Of a DNA stretch of 64,000 nt, positions 1-11,957 are shown one piece after another. The stretch comes from Drechslerella dactyloides (Eukaryota > Ascomycota > Orbiliomycetes > Orbiliales > Orbiliaceae). A program made the translations under genes and the position numbers. The stretch is from positions 682,001-746,000 of the forward strand of contig JAGTWJ010000011.1 in NCBI GenBank assembly GCA_020064725.1. Reading direction: 5' to 3'. The notes beneath the pieces are model-generated. The model had not been told where the DNA came from. It saw only the letters and a program-made list of their open reading frames with translations, and made no database searches. How positions within the stretch are numbered: position 1 is the first letter of the stretch; each line of letters begins with the position of its first letter.

Positions 1-72
1 ACGCGCGTCCCCCAGACCGACGACTTGCTGATGTAATCACTCGAAATATATTAACATGGTACAACCGTCCAG

Positions 73-2400
73 CTTCGCATGGCTCTGGCTATCCCCGAAG
101 ACCAGCAGGTCCGCTTCGAACGATACAGCGATAGCGCCGCTTCCTTCGTCGTCCTTGATGCGGACAACTTGACTGTCTATAAGCAGCTGTACAGAGCCGC
201 CAAGGCGAAGCTCAAGCTCCGTCTCAAGGCCACTTTGATCACCCCGGAGAATGGTGAGCTGCTAGACTTCATATTGGGCAAACTCGCTGGTGTGACCATT
301 ACTGATCGGTCGGTAGTTGAAACCCCTGTTATCGCTTCCAACCCCCCCGCGTATACTTCGCAAGTCGAGCTCTCGCAAGTCGAGCAACCCACTCCACCGC
401 CCGCCCCGCTACCAACCGTCCGAGCCGCCGAACCCGAACCGGTCGATATCAAGCAGGCTATCGCGGAGCAGGTCCTGAACTACTTTGCCGGTGATGTCTT
501 TAACCAACAGCTCCAGCAGAGCGTCCATGGCGAGCTCGAAAAGCGCATGAAGGAGCTTTCCATTGCCGCGGAGCCGGTCAAGACCGAATGCAACCTTGGT
601 GCTGCCTCTACCGAGCCCGCGCCTGCCAGGTCATTCCTCGTCAAGTGCGACCACTGCGACAACTCTATTGACGGCGAACATTACCACTGCTCCATCTGTA
701 AGGAAGGTGACTACGATCTGTGCGCCGCTTGTGTGGACAATGGGGTCCATTGCGCGGATGACCACTGGCTCATCAAGCGCACCGTCGAGAGGGGCCGCTT
801 CGTGTCCAGCACCACCGAGTTCAAGGAGCGCAAGCAGAGGTCCAAGGCCCCCTCGCCTCAGCCAGCCCCTACCCCAGTCCGAACTCGCACCTGCAACAGC
901 TGCGTTGTCTCTATGCCTGAGGACTGCTTTGTTACCTGCACTGTTTGCGAAGACTATGACGTCTGCCTGGAGTGCCACGCCTCTCAGAAGCATGGCCACC
1001 ACCCGGCGCACGAATTTGTTCCGGCGACCAAGGATACTCCTCTCGACACGTTGAGCTTGACCCTGCTCAATCCCGGTCGAGGTGCCCGGCATCACGCCAT
1101 CTGCGATGGCTGTGATACCGCCATTGTGGGAGTTCGCCACAAGTGCGTGGGCTGCCCAGACTGGGACTTCTGCTCCCTCTGCATCAGGAGCGCCAGTGAG
1201 ACCCATCCCGGCCACAGGTTTGTCCCTCTTTATGAGGCCATTAACATTGCTCCTCATCACGGGGTCAGGGTCATCCACACCGGCGTCCGATGCGATGGCC
1301 CATTGTGCACGAACAACATGGTTTTCATCGTTGGTGATCGCTACAAGTGCGCTGTCTGCGATGACACGGACTTCTGCGCCAACTGCGAGGCGTCTCCGCT
1401 CAATCATCATAACAAGACGCATCCTCTCATCAAGATGAAGACTGCCATCCTTGACATTACCTGCACTACCACCGAAACCACCTGCGGCGCCCAGCGTGGT
1501 ACTCTCCTCGGAGACATCCGCAACTTCAATGCCTCCAACCTCAAGTCCACTACCAACGCTGCCACCCAGGTCCAGACCGTTGCCAACGTTGAGCCGACCA
1601 TTCAATACGCCTCCGTCGATGAGAAGGAGGTCGTTGAACACTCCGAGCCGATTCCAGTACCGGTCAAGGAAGCCCCCTTGCAGGCTGAGTATCTTCGAGA
1701 TCAAATTAGGGATGGCACCTGCTTGATTGCGGGCGATAAGTTTGACCAGGTCTGGACGCTCACCAACACGGGCACCTCCGCCTGGCCCGCTGGCGTCACC
1801 GTTCGGTTCGTTGGTGGCGACCACATGTTCCCTCACGGCACCGAAGAGAGCTGCAATGCCACCGTCACTTCTTCCGTCATCAACCCAGGAGAGATTGCTA
1901 GCTTTTCCGTCAACTTGACCGCTCCGCACACCCCGATGCGCCGCATCATCTCGTACTGGAGGCTTACTGCGCCCAACGGTTCCCGATTTGGCCACAAGCT
2001 CTGGTGTGACATCGAGGTCACTGAGGAGAAGAAGCTCATCGACCTGACCGAAGAGACGGTCAAGTACGACGACAAGGTTGACGAGAAGGAGATCGAAGAT
2101 GCCGAGTCGTCCTCGTCCTCGCAGATGATCTTCCCCAAGCTGGAGAAGGAGTCCCAGATTCTCGCCGTCGAGGAGGCTATCCCCACCGAGGTTGAGACCG
2201 AGACTGAAGCCGAAACCGAGACGACGGTCCTTGCATCGCAGAACCCCGCCGCCTCTCCGGCTTGGACCCTCACTCTCTCCGAGGAAGAAGGGCACACCAG
2301 CGACGGTGTCACGAGCGAGGATGATGTCGACAGTCTCCTGCTTGACGATGAGGAGTACGAAGTTCTTGAGACCAGCGACGACGATGGATTGTATGTCTAG
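73..2400 (+). CDS. nbr1: NBR1-type selective autophagy receptor (5' partial)
   Basis: This is a cargo receptor for selective autophagy, which binds ubiquitinated or other cargo and Atg8. The visible exon reads 775 codons plus stop. A PB1-like C-terminal half opens it, then four ZZ zinc fingers follow at about residues 188-235, 269-314, 338-388 and 398-452 (numbered from the ATG at 79), each with paired CxxC motifs. An NBR1 FW (Ig-like) domain lies at about 535-647, and an acidic tail carries a LIR/AIM, YEVL at 760-763, preceded by DDEE. The ATG at 79 is probably internal. An acceptor (CCAG, 71-72) with a TTAAC branch candidate at about 52 allows in-frame Leu-Arg before it, and a complete PB1 domain would need the missing upstream exon. 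AATAAA follows the stop at 2401. The family call is firm; the 5' end lies outside the window. Confidence 0.9.
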   Translation, partial: LRMALAIPEDQQVRFERYSDSAASFVVLDADNLTVYKQLYRAAKAKLKLRLKATLITPENGELLDFILGKLAGVTITDRSVVETPVIASNPPAYTSQVELSQVEQPTPPPAPLPTVRAAEPEPVDIKQAIAEQVLNYFAGDVFNQQLQQSVHGELEKRMKELSIAAEPVKTECNLGAASTEPAPARSFLVKCDHCDNSIDGEHYHCSICKEGDYDLCAACVDNGVHCADDHWLIKRTVERGRFVSSTTEFKERKQRSKAPSPQPAPTPVRTRTCNSCVVSMPEDCFVTCTVCEDYDVCLECHASQKHGHHPAHEFVPATKDTPLDTLSLTLLNPGRGARHHAICDGCDTAIVGVRHKCVGCPDWDFCSLCIRSASETHPGHRFVPLYEAINIAPHHGVRVIHTGVRCDGPLCTNNMVFIVGDRYKCAVCDDTDFCANCEASPLNHHNKTHPLIKMKTAILDITCTTTETTCGAQRGTLLGDIRNFNASNLKSTTNAATQVQTVANVEPTIQYASVDEKEVVEHSEPIPVPVKEAPLQAEYLRDQIRDGTCLIAGDKFDQVWTLTNTGTSAWPAGVTVRFVGGDHMFPHGTEESCNATVTSSVINPGEIASFSVNLTAPHTPMRRIISYWRLTAPNGSRFGHKLWCDIEVTEEKKLIDLTEETVKYDDKVDEKEIEDAESSSSSQMIFPKLEKESQILAVEEAIPTEVETETEAETETTVLASQNPAASPAWTLTLSEEEGHTSDGVTSEDDVDSLLLDDEEYEVLETSDDDGLYV

Positions 2401-4226
2401 AATAAAATACATCCCCAGTCCTCGAAACTGAACCAAGGCTTACACATATCTTGTCTCTGATAGCCGACGAGTTATCTAAACCTCGGGTCATGACCGCTGG
2501 GATCGAACCCAGATGCTCTCTCTGAAATCGTAAAAAACAAACCAAAAAAAAAGGATAAAACATGAAAACAAAGACATCGTCTAAACTTGGCAGACTGGCA
2601 TTGGAGCAACGGCAAATCAAGGGTCACATCACGGTGTTAAGAGGTGTTCTCCGAATCGCAAATCCCAATATTATCCTTTTACTATTCTCCCCTCTTTCGT
2701 TTTACTGCTGTCTACTGTTTGTGGTTTTCCTTGTGTTTAGTTTAGCTGGAATGGCTGGTGCGTTACCGGACTTTTGGATGGCGGGAGGGCAATCGTTTCT
2801 CTGTTGCGACTGGTGTTTCTCGTTGGCTGTAATACTACTCGGATTCCCTCGTTCTCAAGAGTGAGGCGGGTGGGTGAAGAAGGCAAGAACGAGAGTAGTG
2901 CTTGCTTGATTGAGATTCTATCTGCTTTTTGTTTCCACGTTTTTGTGAGCCACTGGCCCCCGATGATGTGTTCATCGTGGGATTCTTTTTTGCGTGTGTT
3001 TTGTTCTGTTTTGATCGAACGAGCAAGTGCTAAGATACTAGATGCAAGAATCAGACTGGAAATAAACGTCGTGCTTGAAGAATTACTATTTGAGTGTGTC
3101 CTCCTCGGCTGTTATCCGTACGTGCGCATTGATAAAGTGAAGCCGTGCAATGCATTAGCTAAGTAGCCAGCTCGGGTAGATTGCATGATATCTGATTCGA
3201 TGTATGCGGGGCGGTAATTACACGTTCATGCTTCTAAATGCAGATTTGGATCCGCGGGGGTGTATTTCCGGATCCAGCGTTTCTGGAGAACAGCACAATA
3301 TTTAGCAGCATCGCATGGACGAGACTGGCTCGAACATGAGATATCGCGGTACCGGGTGCAGGTGGCGGCCCATGCGGCAGCAGCAGCAGCAGGGTCGGCA
3401 GTACGTACGGAGTACGGTTACGATACATGATGTATCCACCAACGGGCTGGCAAGGATCCAGCCAGGATGAGGAGGGACCAGGTTTCGACTTTCTCGAATG
3501 CGGGCCACAGGATCACGGACGTTTCCAACCCGCGTGCGTTAAGCGGAGAATCGCAGAAAATTCTTTGTGAAAATTCTGGACCAAGGCTGAGGGGGATACG
3601 ATACGATGGCTATGTGGGAGCATATGAGTCTTTTGAGTCGAGGTGCATGGGCTGTTTTGACTAATACTACGATAGCGTCACCGCGGGCTGGGCTGGGAGG
3701 GAGGGAGGTTTCAGGAAGGAAAGCGGAGCTAAGCCTTGCTGCTCACCTTGCAGCTTGATTCGACGGCGGGCTGCACTGGCTGGCTGGAGTACCTGTTCTT
3801 AAGTCAAGATTGCTGCATCCTTCCTCTCTCTTCTCTGTCGGATCCTATTTTCTCTCGCGTGCACGCAACCTGGACTCTCTCGTATACCTGCTTCTATAGA
3901 CACCTTACTTACTTGCATACGTTTGTCGTCGTCGACGTCGTCCCGATTCGATTCGCTCGGAGTTACGCGGACGGAAGCTTCTGGAGCAGTTCTTCGTTGT
4001 CGCCACTAGAGATCGCCCCGTTTGGTCGTCCCCCAACGGAACAGCACAAGTGAACGGACTCATTCGTTCTCACTCGCTCGCTCCCTCCCACGTTCTACAA
4101 ACCCACTCGCCCGCCTCTCCTCCTCACGCTCCGCTCTCACGTTTTTTCGCTCGTCCGTCTCTCGCCCTCGTATTTCCGGTCGCCTGTTCGAACGTTCCGT
4201 TCCGTCCCGTCTGTCAGTCTCGCAAG
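2401..4226. other. Intergenic: NBR1 3' end and UBC12 promoter/leader
   Basis: No coding potential is supported here. The stretch begins with an AATAAA at 2401-2406 and ends in a CT-rich leader at about 4030-4226, typical of a fungal promoter and 5' UTR. A CAG run lies near 3380 and a palindrome-like GTACGTACGGAGTACGGT near 3401. A tRNA T-arm-like sequence on the minus strand near 2497-2515 has no D-arm or anticodon arm. Confidence 0.6.
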
Positions 4227-5324
4227 ATGTTGAAGATCTGGTCTATGGTACGTCTATCTGTCCGCTCGGGCTGGTGCTGGTGTGTTCTCACGACACCTGT
4301 TGCCACCACCACCCCTCGCCCTCCCCTGTCCGCGGGGCTCTCCTCCTCGTTCGTGGAGGTGGAGATGGGAAGGGAAGAGGACAAGGGTCGAGTAAGAAAG
4401 ATGCGGTATGCTAACGTCACGTCTTGAGATGAACAGAAGCAGCAGCAGCAGGCTGCGTCGGCGGCCTCTGGCAAGAAGAAGGTCACGGCAGCCCAGTTAC
4501 GGGTGCAGAAGGGTTCGTTCCATCCGTTCACTTGCGAGTCTTTGTCTGCTTTTTTTTTATTTTCGTCCTGCCGAACGCAACACGCGAGCACGCAAGCGAT
4601 TCTCGCGGGGAGGCTGGGGCGGACGGCGTCGATGGATGATAGGATGCTGACGGGTTTCATCTTTCTTCAGACTTGGGAGAGCTGTCGTTACCACCGACGA
4701 TGAAGACACACTTCCCGGACCCGGATGACATTCTCAACTTTACGCTCACCATCGAGCCTGATGAGGGTACGTTGGCCACCACACATATCACGGAATACAA
4801 CCGATACATCCACGCCCGCACGCAGCTGCGATTTCATGCGCGGCGGCGTGGGAGTTTTCAGCATCGATGCTAACGCGGCGTGTTTGACCGACTGTAGGGA
4901 TGTACAAGGGCGGTAGTTTCAACTTTGACTTTACAATCAACCAGAACTTCCCGCACGACCCGCCAAAGGTGCTATGCAAGCAGAAGATCTACCATCCCAA
5001 CATCGACCTGGAGGGCAAGGTGTGCCTCAACATTCTGAGGGAGGACTGGAAGCCCGTGCTGAACCTTAATGCTGTCATCGTCGGCCTTCAGGTACGTTTA
5101 TTCCACGCTTGATTACCTAATTCATCGAAGAGATGTGAATGGCGATGCTGACTGATGGGGTTTTTTTGTAGTACCTGTTCCTCGAACCGAATGCATCGGA
5201 CCCGCTGAACAAGGAGGCCGCCGAAGACCTGAAGAACAACCGGGAAACGTTCAAGCGGAACGTGCGGACATCCATGGCCGGCGGATACGTCAAGACCACG
5301 TCCTACGACCGCGTTATGAAGTGA
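4227..5324 (+). CDS. UBC12: NEDD8-conjugating enzyme UBC12
   Basis: This E2 enzyme carries NEDD8/Rub1 as a thioester and passes it to cullins, so it sets cullin-RING ligase activity in cytosol and nucleus. Five exons: 4227-4247, 4437-4512, 4671-4766, 4898-5091 and 5172-5324, giving 179 residues, close to the usual 180-190. It starts with the UBC12-specific N-terminal peptide MLKIWSM, which docks on the NEDD8 E1, encoded alone on a 21-nt first coding exon. The E2 fold contains HPNIDLEGKVCLNILREDW with catalytic Cys107. All phases join and the introns carry GTACGT-like donors; intron 2 uses the weaker GTTCGT. The alternative of a plain ubiquitin E2 is unlikely because the N-terminal peptide and the core both match UBC12. 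Confidence 0.97.
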
Positions 5325-6816
5325 GCTGGCTATGCGGGTAATCTACCGGGCACGGTCACGCTGCGCTACGTTTCAGCGCCAGCCAACGAATTACGACAGC
5401 CCTCGCGTTATAATGCGTCCATTTGCTATCTACTCTCTCGATCGTGGTGCCTGGTCTCCGGAGGTGTTTATTCCATGTTTCCTTGTGCGTGTTTTTGCTC
5501 GTTTTGCCGGCATATATACAATTGCGGGGTCCACGAATTCGGGTGTCCTTTTCGGATATAGAATATTGGTTGGCTTTTCTTTATTATTATTGGAAAGCGG
5601 TGCAAAGAGGAAAAGGAAGGGAAGGGATAGATGAAGATTTCCTTTCGGTTCATCGATTCTTTCACGGTAGATTTCCCTGAGAGCCGTTTTTTGCCCTTTT
5701 CTTTTTTTCTCTTTCATGATTGTTCATTGGCGGTGCTGGTTTCCTTATTTTGCAAACTCGGGGAGGGCGGCGGTTGGTCATCATGAGCATTTTCTGCGCT
5801 GTTTTTCGAGCCGTCGTTTTCTTTTTTGGCATGTCGTTTCGTCGGGATGGGATGGAATGGTGAGCAGGTGGTGGGGGTGCAATCCTGCTGGCGTGTCTAT
5901 AAATCATCGCATACGGCGCTGGATTGGTTTCGGCAATTGCTAGTACCCATATGCATGTGTGTCGTCGACTGTGTCTTCCGCCGGGTAGTTACTTATAACT
6001 TATACTCTTGTATATTTTTTCATAGTGGTAAGTAAGAGGGGGAGACGGAGAGAGAGAATTCAAAGTCGCTAGTATGTGTATATGCATATGTCTGTATGTA
6101 CGACCGGAGGTAATTGCAATTGATGATGTACTAGCATGGTGATCTCGAAGCTAGCCGCATACATCGAGATGCAATATCGGTGTCCGTTACGGCGGAATAT
6201 CATCTTTTCTACGTAATCCGACACTAATGCAGCCTGCGCGATCCGGCTGTCATGCCGAGCACTACTGCTTGCTAGAGGATATGCATGTCCTACATACCGT
6301 TCTGAGCCATGGTGGTGCTGCAAGTCGCACTTGCTGCTTTTCCCATTCTGCCGAGGGAGCGCATCGGTACCCTGTCGCGTCGATTTGTCCGGTTCTGCTA
6401 GCGGTGTGGGGATAAGCTGAGTCTGGAGGCTCCATCCAGTTCGAGGGTATTGCATGGGTGTTTCGGGGAGCGAGGGCGTTCTCCGGTATCGCACCGCGCT
6501 GGAGAGCAGGGGTCAAAAGGCGCCGCGTTGGATTTTTCCGGACCGACGACAGCGACGCTCGGCGAGTTTGGAGCTTGTTGTCCGAATAAATAGGCCGGCG
6601 TCGGGCCTGCTGGTTTTTCTCTGTCTCTCTCTCTCTCATCATCCTCTTCTTTACTCTTTGTCTTGTGATAAATTGCATCGGTGCCGTCTACATTGTGTTC
6701 TCGAACGAAACTTGTAGCTCCAGATAGCTATAGCTAGCTGAATTTCTTCTCTTTCTCCTCCTCGTCTTCTACTACCACTCTTGCCAGAGCTGCAATCTAC
6801 ATCACAAACGACTACA
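5325..6816. other. Intergenic: UBC12 3' region and ILV5 promoter
   Basis: No gene seen. T-rich downstream sequence near 5570-5710 passes into the ILV5 promoter. A TGAGTC half-match to the general amino-acid control site (TGASTCA) lies at 6418-6423, an AATAAATA box at about 6584, and a CT-rich leader at about 6615-6815. The regulatory reading is inference. Confidence 0.5.
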
Positions 6817-8320
6817 ATGGCTTCGAAAACGGTTACAAGAGCCCTCCGCTCTTCCTCCCGACAGGCAATTGCCGCCGCCCAGCGGCCGGCTGTCCGGTCC
6901 GTCAGCACTGCTGCCGCTCTGCTCCCCGCCGCCGCGAGACCGGCCTTCACACGCGCGGCCGCCGTTCGACTGGCCGTCCCAGCCGTGCAATCGCGCGGAC
7001 TGAAGACCATTGACTTTGCCGGTGTCAAGGAGGATGTCTTTGAGCGTGCCGACTGGCCGCGCGAGAAGCTGCTCGTACGTGCATTTGCCAATACCCTACC
7101 CCGCTCTCGTCCCAGAGTTCAATGTGGGGTACATAATATCACGTTATACCGACAATGCTGACTGTATTTTTTTGCAACGTGCAGGAATACTTCAAGGACG
7201 ACACGCTCGCACTGATCGGGTACGGCTCTCAGGGCCACGGACAGGGGCTGAACCTGCGCGACAACGGGCTCAACGTCATCGTTGGCGTGCGCAAGAACGG
7301 GGCGTCGTGGAAGGAGGCGATCGAGGATGGCTGGGTGCCCGGCAAGAACCTGTTCGAGATTGACGAGGCGATCAACAAGGGGACTATTGTCATGAACTTG
7401 CTGTCGGACGCGGCGCAGAGCGAGACGTGGCCGAGCATCAAGCCGCTGATAACGAAGGGCAAGACGCTGTACTTCTCGCACGGCTTCAGCCCCGTCTTCA
7501 AGGATCTGTATGTGCCATTTCCCTTGTCTAGTCTCTCCGTATTGCTCTATGTGAACGATAGTGCTGACTTGTGGGTGATTGCAGGACCAAGGTCGAGGTG
7601 CCGACTGACGTCGACGTCATCCTCGTCGCGCCAAAGGGCTCCGGCCGCACCGTCCGCTCGCTGTTCAAGGAAGGACGGGGCATCAACTCGTCCATCGCCG
7701 TCTTCCAGGACGTGACGGGCCAGGCGGAAGAGAAGGCCGTCGCGCTCGGCGTCGCCGTCGGCAGCGGGTACCTGTACAAGACGACGTTCGAAAAGGAGGT
7801 CTACAGCGACCTGTACGGCGAGCGCGGGTGCCTGATGGGCGGCATCCACGGCATGTTTTTGGCGCAGTATGAGGTGCTGCGGGAGAACGGGCATTCGCCG
7901 TCCGAGGCGTTCAACGAGACGGTGGAGGAGGCGACGCAGAGCTTGTATCCGCTCATCGGCAAGAACGGGATGGACTGGATGTACGAGGCGTGCTCGACGA
8001 CTGCTCGACGGTGAGTACCCATACATATCCCCTTTACATCTATTGCATGCTACGTTTGGGATATCGATTCTGACGGTTGGTTTTTTATGTTTAGTGGCGC
8101 TATTGATTGGTCGTCCAAGTTCAAGGCTAGCCTGAAGCCCGTGTTCGAGGAGCTGTACGACTCCGTCAAGACGGGCAAGGAGACGAAGCGGTCGCTCGAG
8201 TTCAACTCGCAGAAGGACTACCGTGCCAAGTATGAGCAGGAGATGCAGGAGATCCGCGACCTGGAGATCTGGCGGGCGGGTAAGGCCGTGCGGTCGCTGC
8301 GGCCGGAGAATCAGAAGTAG
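6817..8320 (+). CDS. ILV5: Ketol-acid reductoisomerase, mitochondrial
   Basis: Second enzyme of valine, leucine and isoleucine synthesis. It isomerises and reduces acetolactate or acetohydroxybutyrate with NADPH in the mitochondrial matrix. Four exons, 6817-7074, 7185-7507, 7585-8010 and 8095-8320, give 410 residues. The first ~70 residues are rich in Ala, Arg and Ser with no acidic residues, a typical matrix presequence. The Rossmann motif GYGSQGHGQ begins the NADPH domain in exon 2, and the C-terminal acetohydroxyacid isomeroreductase domain includes the conserved LYGERGCLMGGIHGM and EATQSLYPLIG segments. Introns have GTACGT, GTATGT and GTGAGT donors. A TGAGTC half-site about 400 nt upstream could bind the Gcn4/CpcA regulator, but the match is incomplete. 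Confidence 0.97.
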
Positions 8321-9223
8321 GGAGGGTTCTTTTCTACGGTCTACATATTTGCACGCAGCTGGTCTGGTGAGGATGGTTTTGGATGATGTTGGGCCGGCGA
8401 GGCGCGTTTTACCCTTCTGCTTCTTTTTTTCATTACCGTGCGGATAAAAGTTTCTTCGCATCGCGCTCGATTGCTTGAATTGTTGTATCATATTATATTC
8501 TAATATCATCCTTCTTGAATGGTTTTTTTGACCTGGGGACGGTGTAGACGTAGCTGATGATGGCAATGCAATGGGCGGTCAAGTGCATCTGCAATCTTCG
8601 GCGATAGAGCGACACGATTGATGATTGACAGGCCGGTAGTGGGACGGGTGAATGGAGGACGGGTGGCAGTGGTCATCTGACAATAAGCGCTGGCATCCCG
8701 CGTGTCGGACACTATCTTCACAGTGGCGTTTGCTATTTTCGAATTGACGCAGCTAGCAGGATGGGCGCGAGCGTGGCAATCTGATGTCTGCGATGAGCTC
8801 GAGACGGACAGGTGACCGCCGTGCAGCGGAACGGACAGTGTCTTCTAGATCCGATCACCCCCCCCCCCGGCCTGCGCTCGGGCTGTGAGGTCAGATACGG
8901 GCTGGATCCGAAACGCTCACCAGCTTGTACCTGCATCTGTGTATAAATATACACTTAAGCACTTAAGTGCACTTCCTTACGCACTAAGTTCGCGCGAATC
9001 TCGACCCAGGCGTCAATTAACAGCAACAATCGACGAGAGACCTGCGCTAACAAGCTAGGCTGTTATTAAGGATGCTCTGCGCATATACCTAGGTATAATA
9101 TCCTGAATACTGGGAAATCGCTGGCATTCGGCGAGCTAAGCCTTCGCTGCGAGTCAACAGCAATCTAATCAAGCTTCATCAAGACAGCAAGTCTGTATAT
9201 AATGTACGAAATGATAAGGGATA

Positions 9224-9245
9224 GATATGATATGATATGATATGA
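9224..9245. repeat. (GATAT)n microsatellite
   Basis: About four copies of GATAT in tandem, followed by GAGATAAGATAAT. It lies in non-coding sequence. Confidence 0.8.
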
Positions 9246-9813
9246 GATAAGATAATATGCCGCTTGTAATTACTTATACGCATGACATGACTTACCGATC
9301 ACGAGATGCATGGATGGGATGGATGTTATTGATAATATTCGATACGTGCCACGGGATGTCCCGCCCGCAGTCCGTGCATTTATTTCCGTACCTCGCACGG
9401 CACGTACGAGCCAATGCACGCTACCGTGCGCGAGTACTAAGTATGCTGATTTGAGGAGATGTGCGGGGGTTGCATCTGCGCGGCGCATGGAGTTCGAATG
9501 GTATATGTGTATTGGGGAGAGGGACTGAGGGGCCGCCGCACAGCGCTTAGTAGAGACTTACATGTGCATACTTACTCGCTAATGGTATATATAATATACG
9601 AGGGCCAGGATGGTTGTTAATATTATTGGATATATGTATTTACACGAGCAGCGCTGCGCAGACGAGCACGTATGTACGTTTGGATTTATGTAGTACTCAT
9701 GCATGCATGCTGATAGATTGGGAGTTTACATGGCCGGTCCGGGAGCTGCCTTCGTACCGGCCGCGTACCGGACAGGACAGGAGTACGTTTCCTATTACTT
9801 GCTACTTTGCCTC

Positions 9814-9849
9814 GCATTTGCATCTGCATTTTGCATTTGCATTTGCATT
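9814..9849. repeat. (GCATTT)n imperfect hexamer array
   Basis: Five to six imperfect copies of GCATTT. The reverse-complement hexamer forms a similar array at 30414-30435. Confidence 0.75.
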
Positions 9850-11957
9850 CGGAGTGTATGTAAAAATAACAGCAGGCGGATAGTGGTATGCACATGGCAA
9901 GTGTAGCCTGGTTTCGCTCGATTTGATTGATAACGCGGGCGAGTCTGGACCGGTACCTTACGATACTTACCTGGTAACTCGCATCCGGAATGATAATTAT
10001 AATGGGTTGATCAAATCGAGCGAAGTAATATTTCGGTGTGCGCGGTGCTAAATTTGTTTGAGGCAGGCAGGTAGGCAGGCCGCAGACGGCAAGGAGCACG
10101 AGAACGAAGGATTATGGTTAAGTAACGTCTCTCTTCGATAACGTTATCCGGGCGTGGCTTTTGCATGATCTTGATTCACGTCAAGTTCGTGGGCTGACGC
10201 TCGATCTCGGCCGGGAGCCACCCACAGACGTTCGACAGGCCGTGCCATTGCATTGGCATTTCCATTCGGTTTACTAGTTCAAACCATAACGTTGGCCGTG
10301 ACCACAGGATGGTGTGGAAAATTCCGGGAAAACTTGCACTTGAATCCCCAGCCGTACGCGGGTGGGTCGCCAGTAGAATACTGCAGCTGTCGCCGTCTGC
10401 GGTGGATAATACCTTCAGCAAACATACGCCGATGTATGTATGTATGTCTGCATGGGTGTATGCCTACATGTATATCTGTGCATCCTATCATATCACTTTG
10501 ATAGCATTCGCGTATGCGTGATCTCGACGCAGGAGGCAGGAGAGAGGGATAAATAAACAAACACGATATAAGTAAGTTACGTGAGCGGAGTGCACCTGCA
10601 TGTGAGCCGGCGAAGGCGTCAAGCCGGGCGTCTGCCAGGCAGAGTCCCTGGCCCAGCCCTTTCGATCCGACCACCCTCCACGCACGCCGTACGTTCTTGC
10701 CTCCTCCGTCCGATGTCCAGAGCCCTTGAGGGAGCGCGGGATAAATTTGGAATCACTACAAATCATTGGCTGGCCGCACACCCAGCTGGCCCGCCGGCTA
10801 GCTCGCAGGCTGGAGTTTAGCGAACGGGGCCCTGCTGCGGCTGTGAGTGACCTCCTCAGCTCGCTCTTGGAAGGAGCAAAGGAGCATTTCCAAAAGGCCG
10901 GCCATGTCAGAGAGAAAAACATAATACACACACATCAACAGCGGGAAAAAGAGAAAAACGAGAGAGACAATCGTAGTGTGTACTAGTAAGAGAGGAGAAA
11001 AGAATGCAGCTAATCGTGATACTAATATAACGCGGTCTCAACCTGCGCTCGAATTAATCATAAAGTCCATCCACGCTTACGTTTCCGCATACATCGCTGT
11101 TTCGGACCATGCAGGCCCTGCTTCTGGTAACGTGAGATCGATCGCAGCGCCGTGGCGGCCACATTGAGCAGTCCAGAAAGATCCAGTCCGTCAATGTCTG
11201 CGACAAAGCGCTTGCAGACAGCAGCATGCCAGGTCGGACTGCCAGCTCCAGTGGGCACGGCGCGAACGGTGGGCTGGAATGTAACGCCATTGGAGCGAGC
11301 CAGCGAGGCACGGGACATACCGCAAGGAGTCGTCCTTTCGAATGCCCAGAGTGGATGCACGATGGAGATAATGTATGTGTGTACCTGGGTACATTGCATC
11401 CACATGCACACACCGTGAGCGGGCACAGGAAGTCGATCGGTGAGTAAGTGCTTAGTCGGGTCGGGCTGTCCCTCGGGCGCAGCGGCGGGCGGCTCGTATA
11501 GCAAAAGCAGCCATTTGGACAGACAGACACACAGTCAGGCAGGCGAGGAGGCCAGCCGGGCCGGATTTCTAATATATTAAAGACCCGGCGCGCCCTTGAA
11601 ATCGTTCTGGTCGGTGTTTTCATCATTCTGCTTTCGAGTCGATTTGGTGACGTTGGTTTCGCATGTTCGCCATATTTGCAATTGTTGCACAGGGGTCTTT
11701 CGCACAGTGCTACAAAATAACAACCCTCGTCAACTCTACACTATCACCACCACCACCGCTGTCGACGCTACTGATAAATTTATAAATTAATTGACCGCGA
11801 CTAAATACAGTACAGCCCGTTTCAATACGTACTACTCAACTCAAATTCGAAAGAGCTGGCAATAGAGCCGGTTTATAAATAACCGGACTCCTCGGATAGA
11901 CGCACCGCTGGGCTGACCGTCCACGTACGTAACGTAGTAAGCCTCACATCCGTCGAC

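Larger units (their letters stand above)
8321..11957. other. Gene-poor 3.6-kb intergenic region
   Basis: Both strands carry many overlapping open frames of 60-190 codons, with biased Cys, His and Tyr content and no recognisable domain or consistent splice chain, so I call none. It holds a (GATAT)n run at 9224-9245, a GCATTT-type hexamer array at 9814-9849, a C10 run near 8860, TATG repeats near 10433, and AT-rich patches. It probably includes the ILV5 3' UTR and the promoter of the DUF1223 gene. Confidence 0.5.

Noticed and set aside
631..2436. 601-codon open frame on the minus strand opposite NBR1
   Set aside because: Low-complexity Gly/Val/Leu/Arg translation with no domain. It is the shadow of the GC-rich codon use of the real gene on the other strand.
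2490..2520. tRNA-like T-arm (CTGGG TTCGATC CCAG) on the minus strand
   Set aside because: The sequence 5' to it is T-rich with no D-arm, anticodon arm or matching acceptor strand, so there is no tRNA; at most a fragment or chance.
11054..11626. 190-codon minus-strand frame in the 8-12 kb gap
   Set aside because: Rich in Cys, Pro, Arg and Ser, overlapped by other equally long frames on both strands; no splice or family support.
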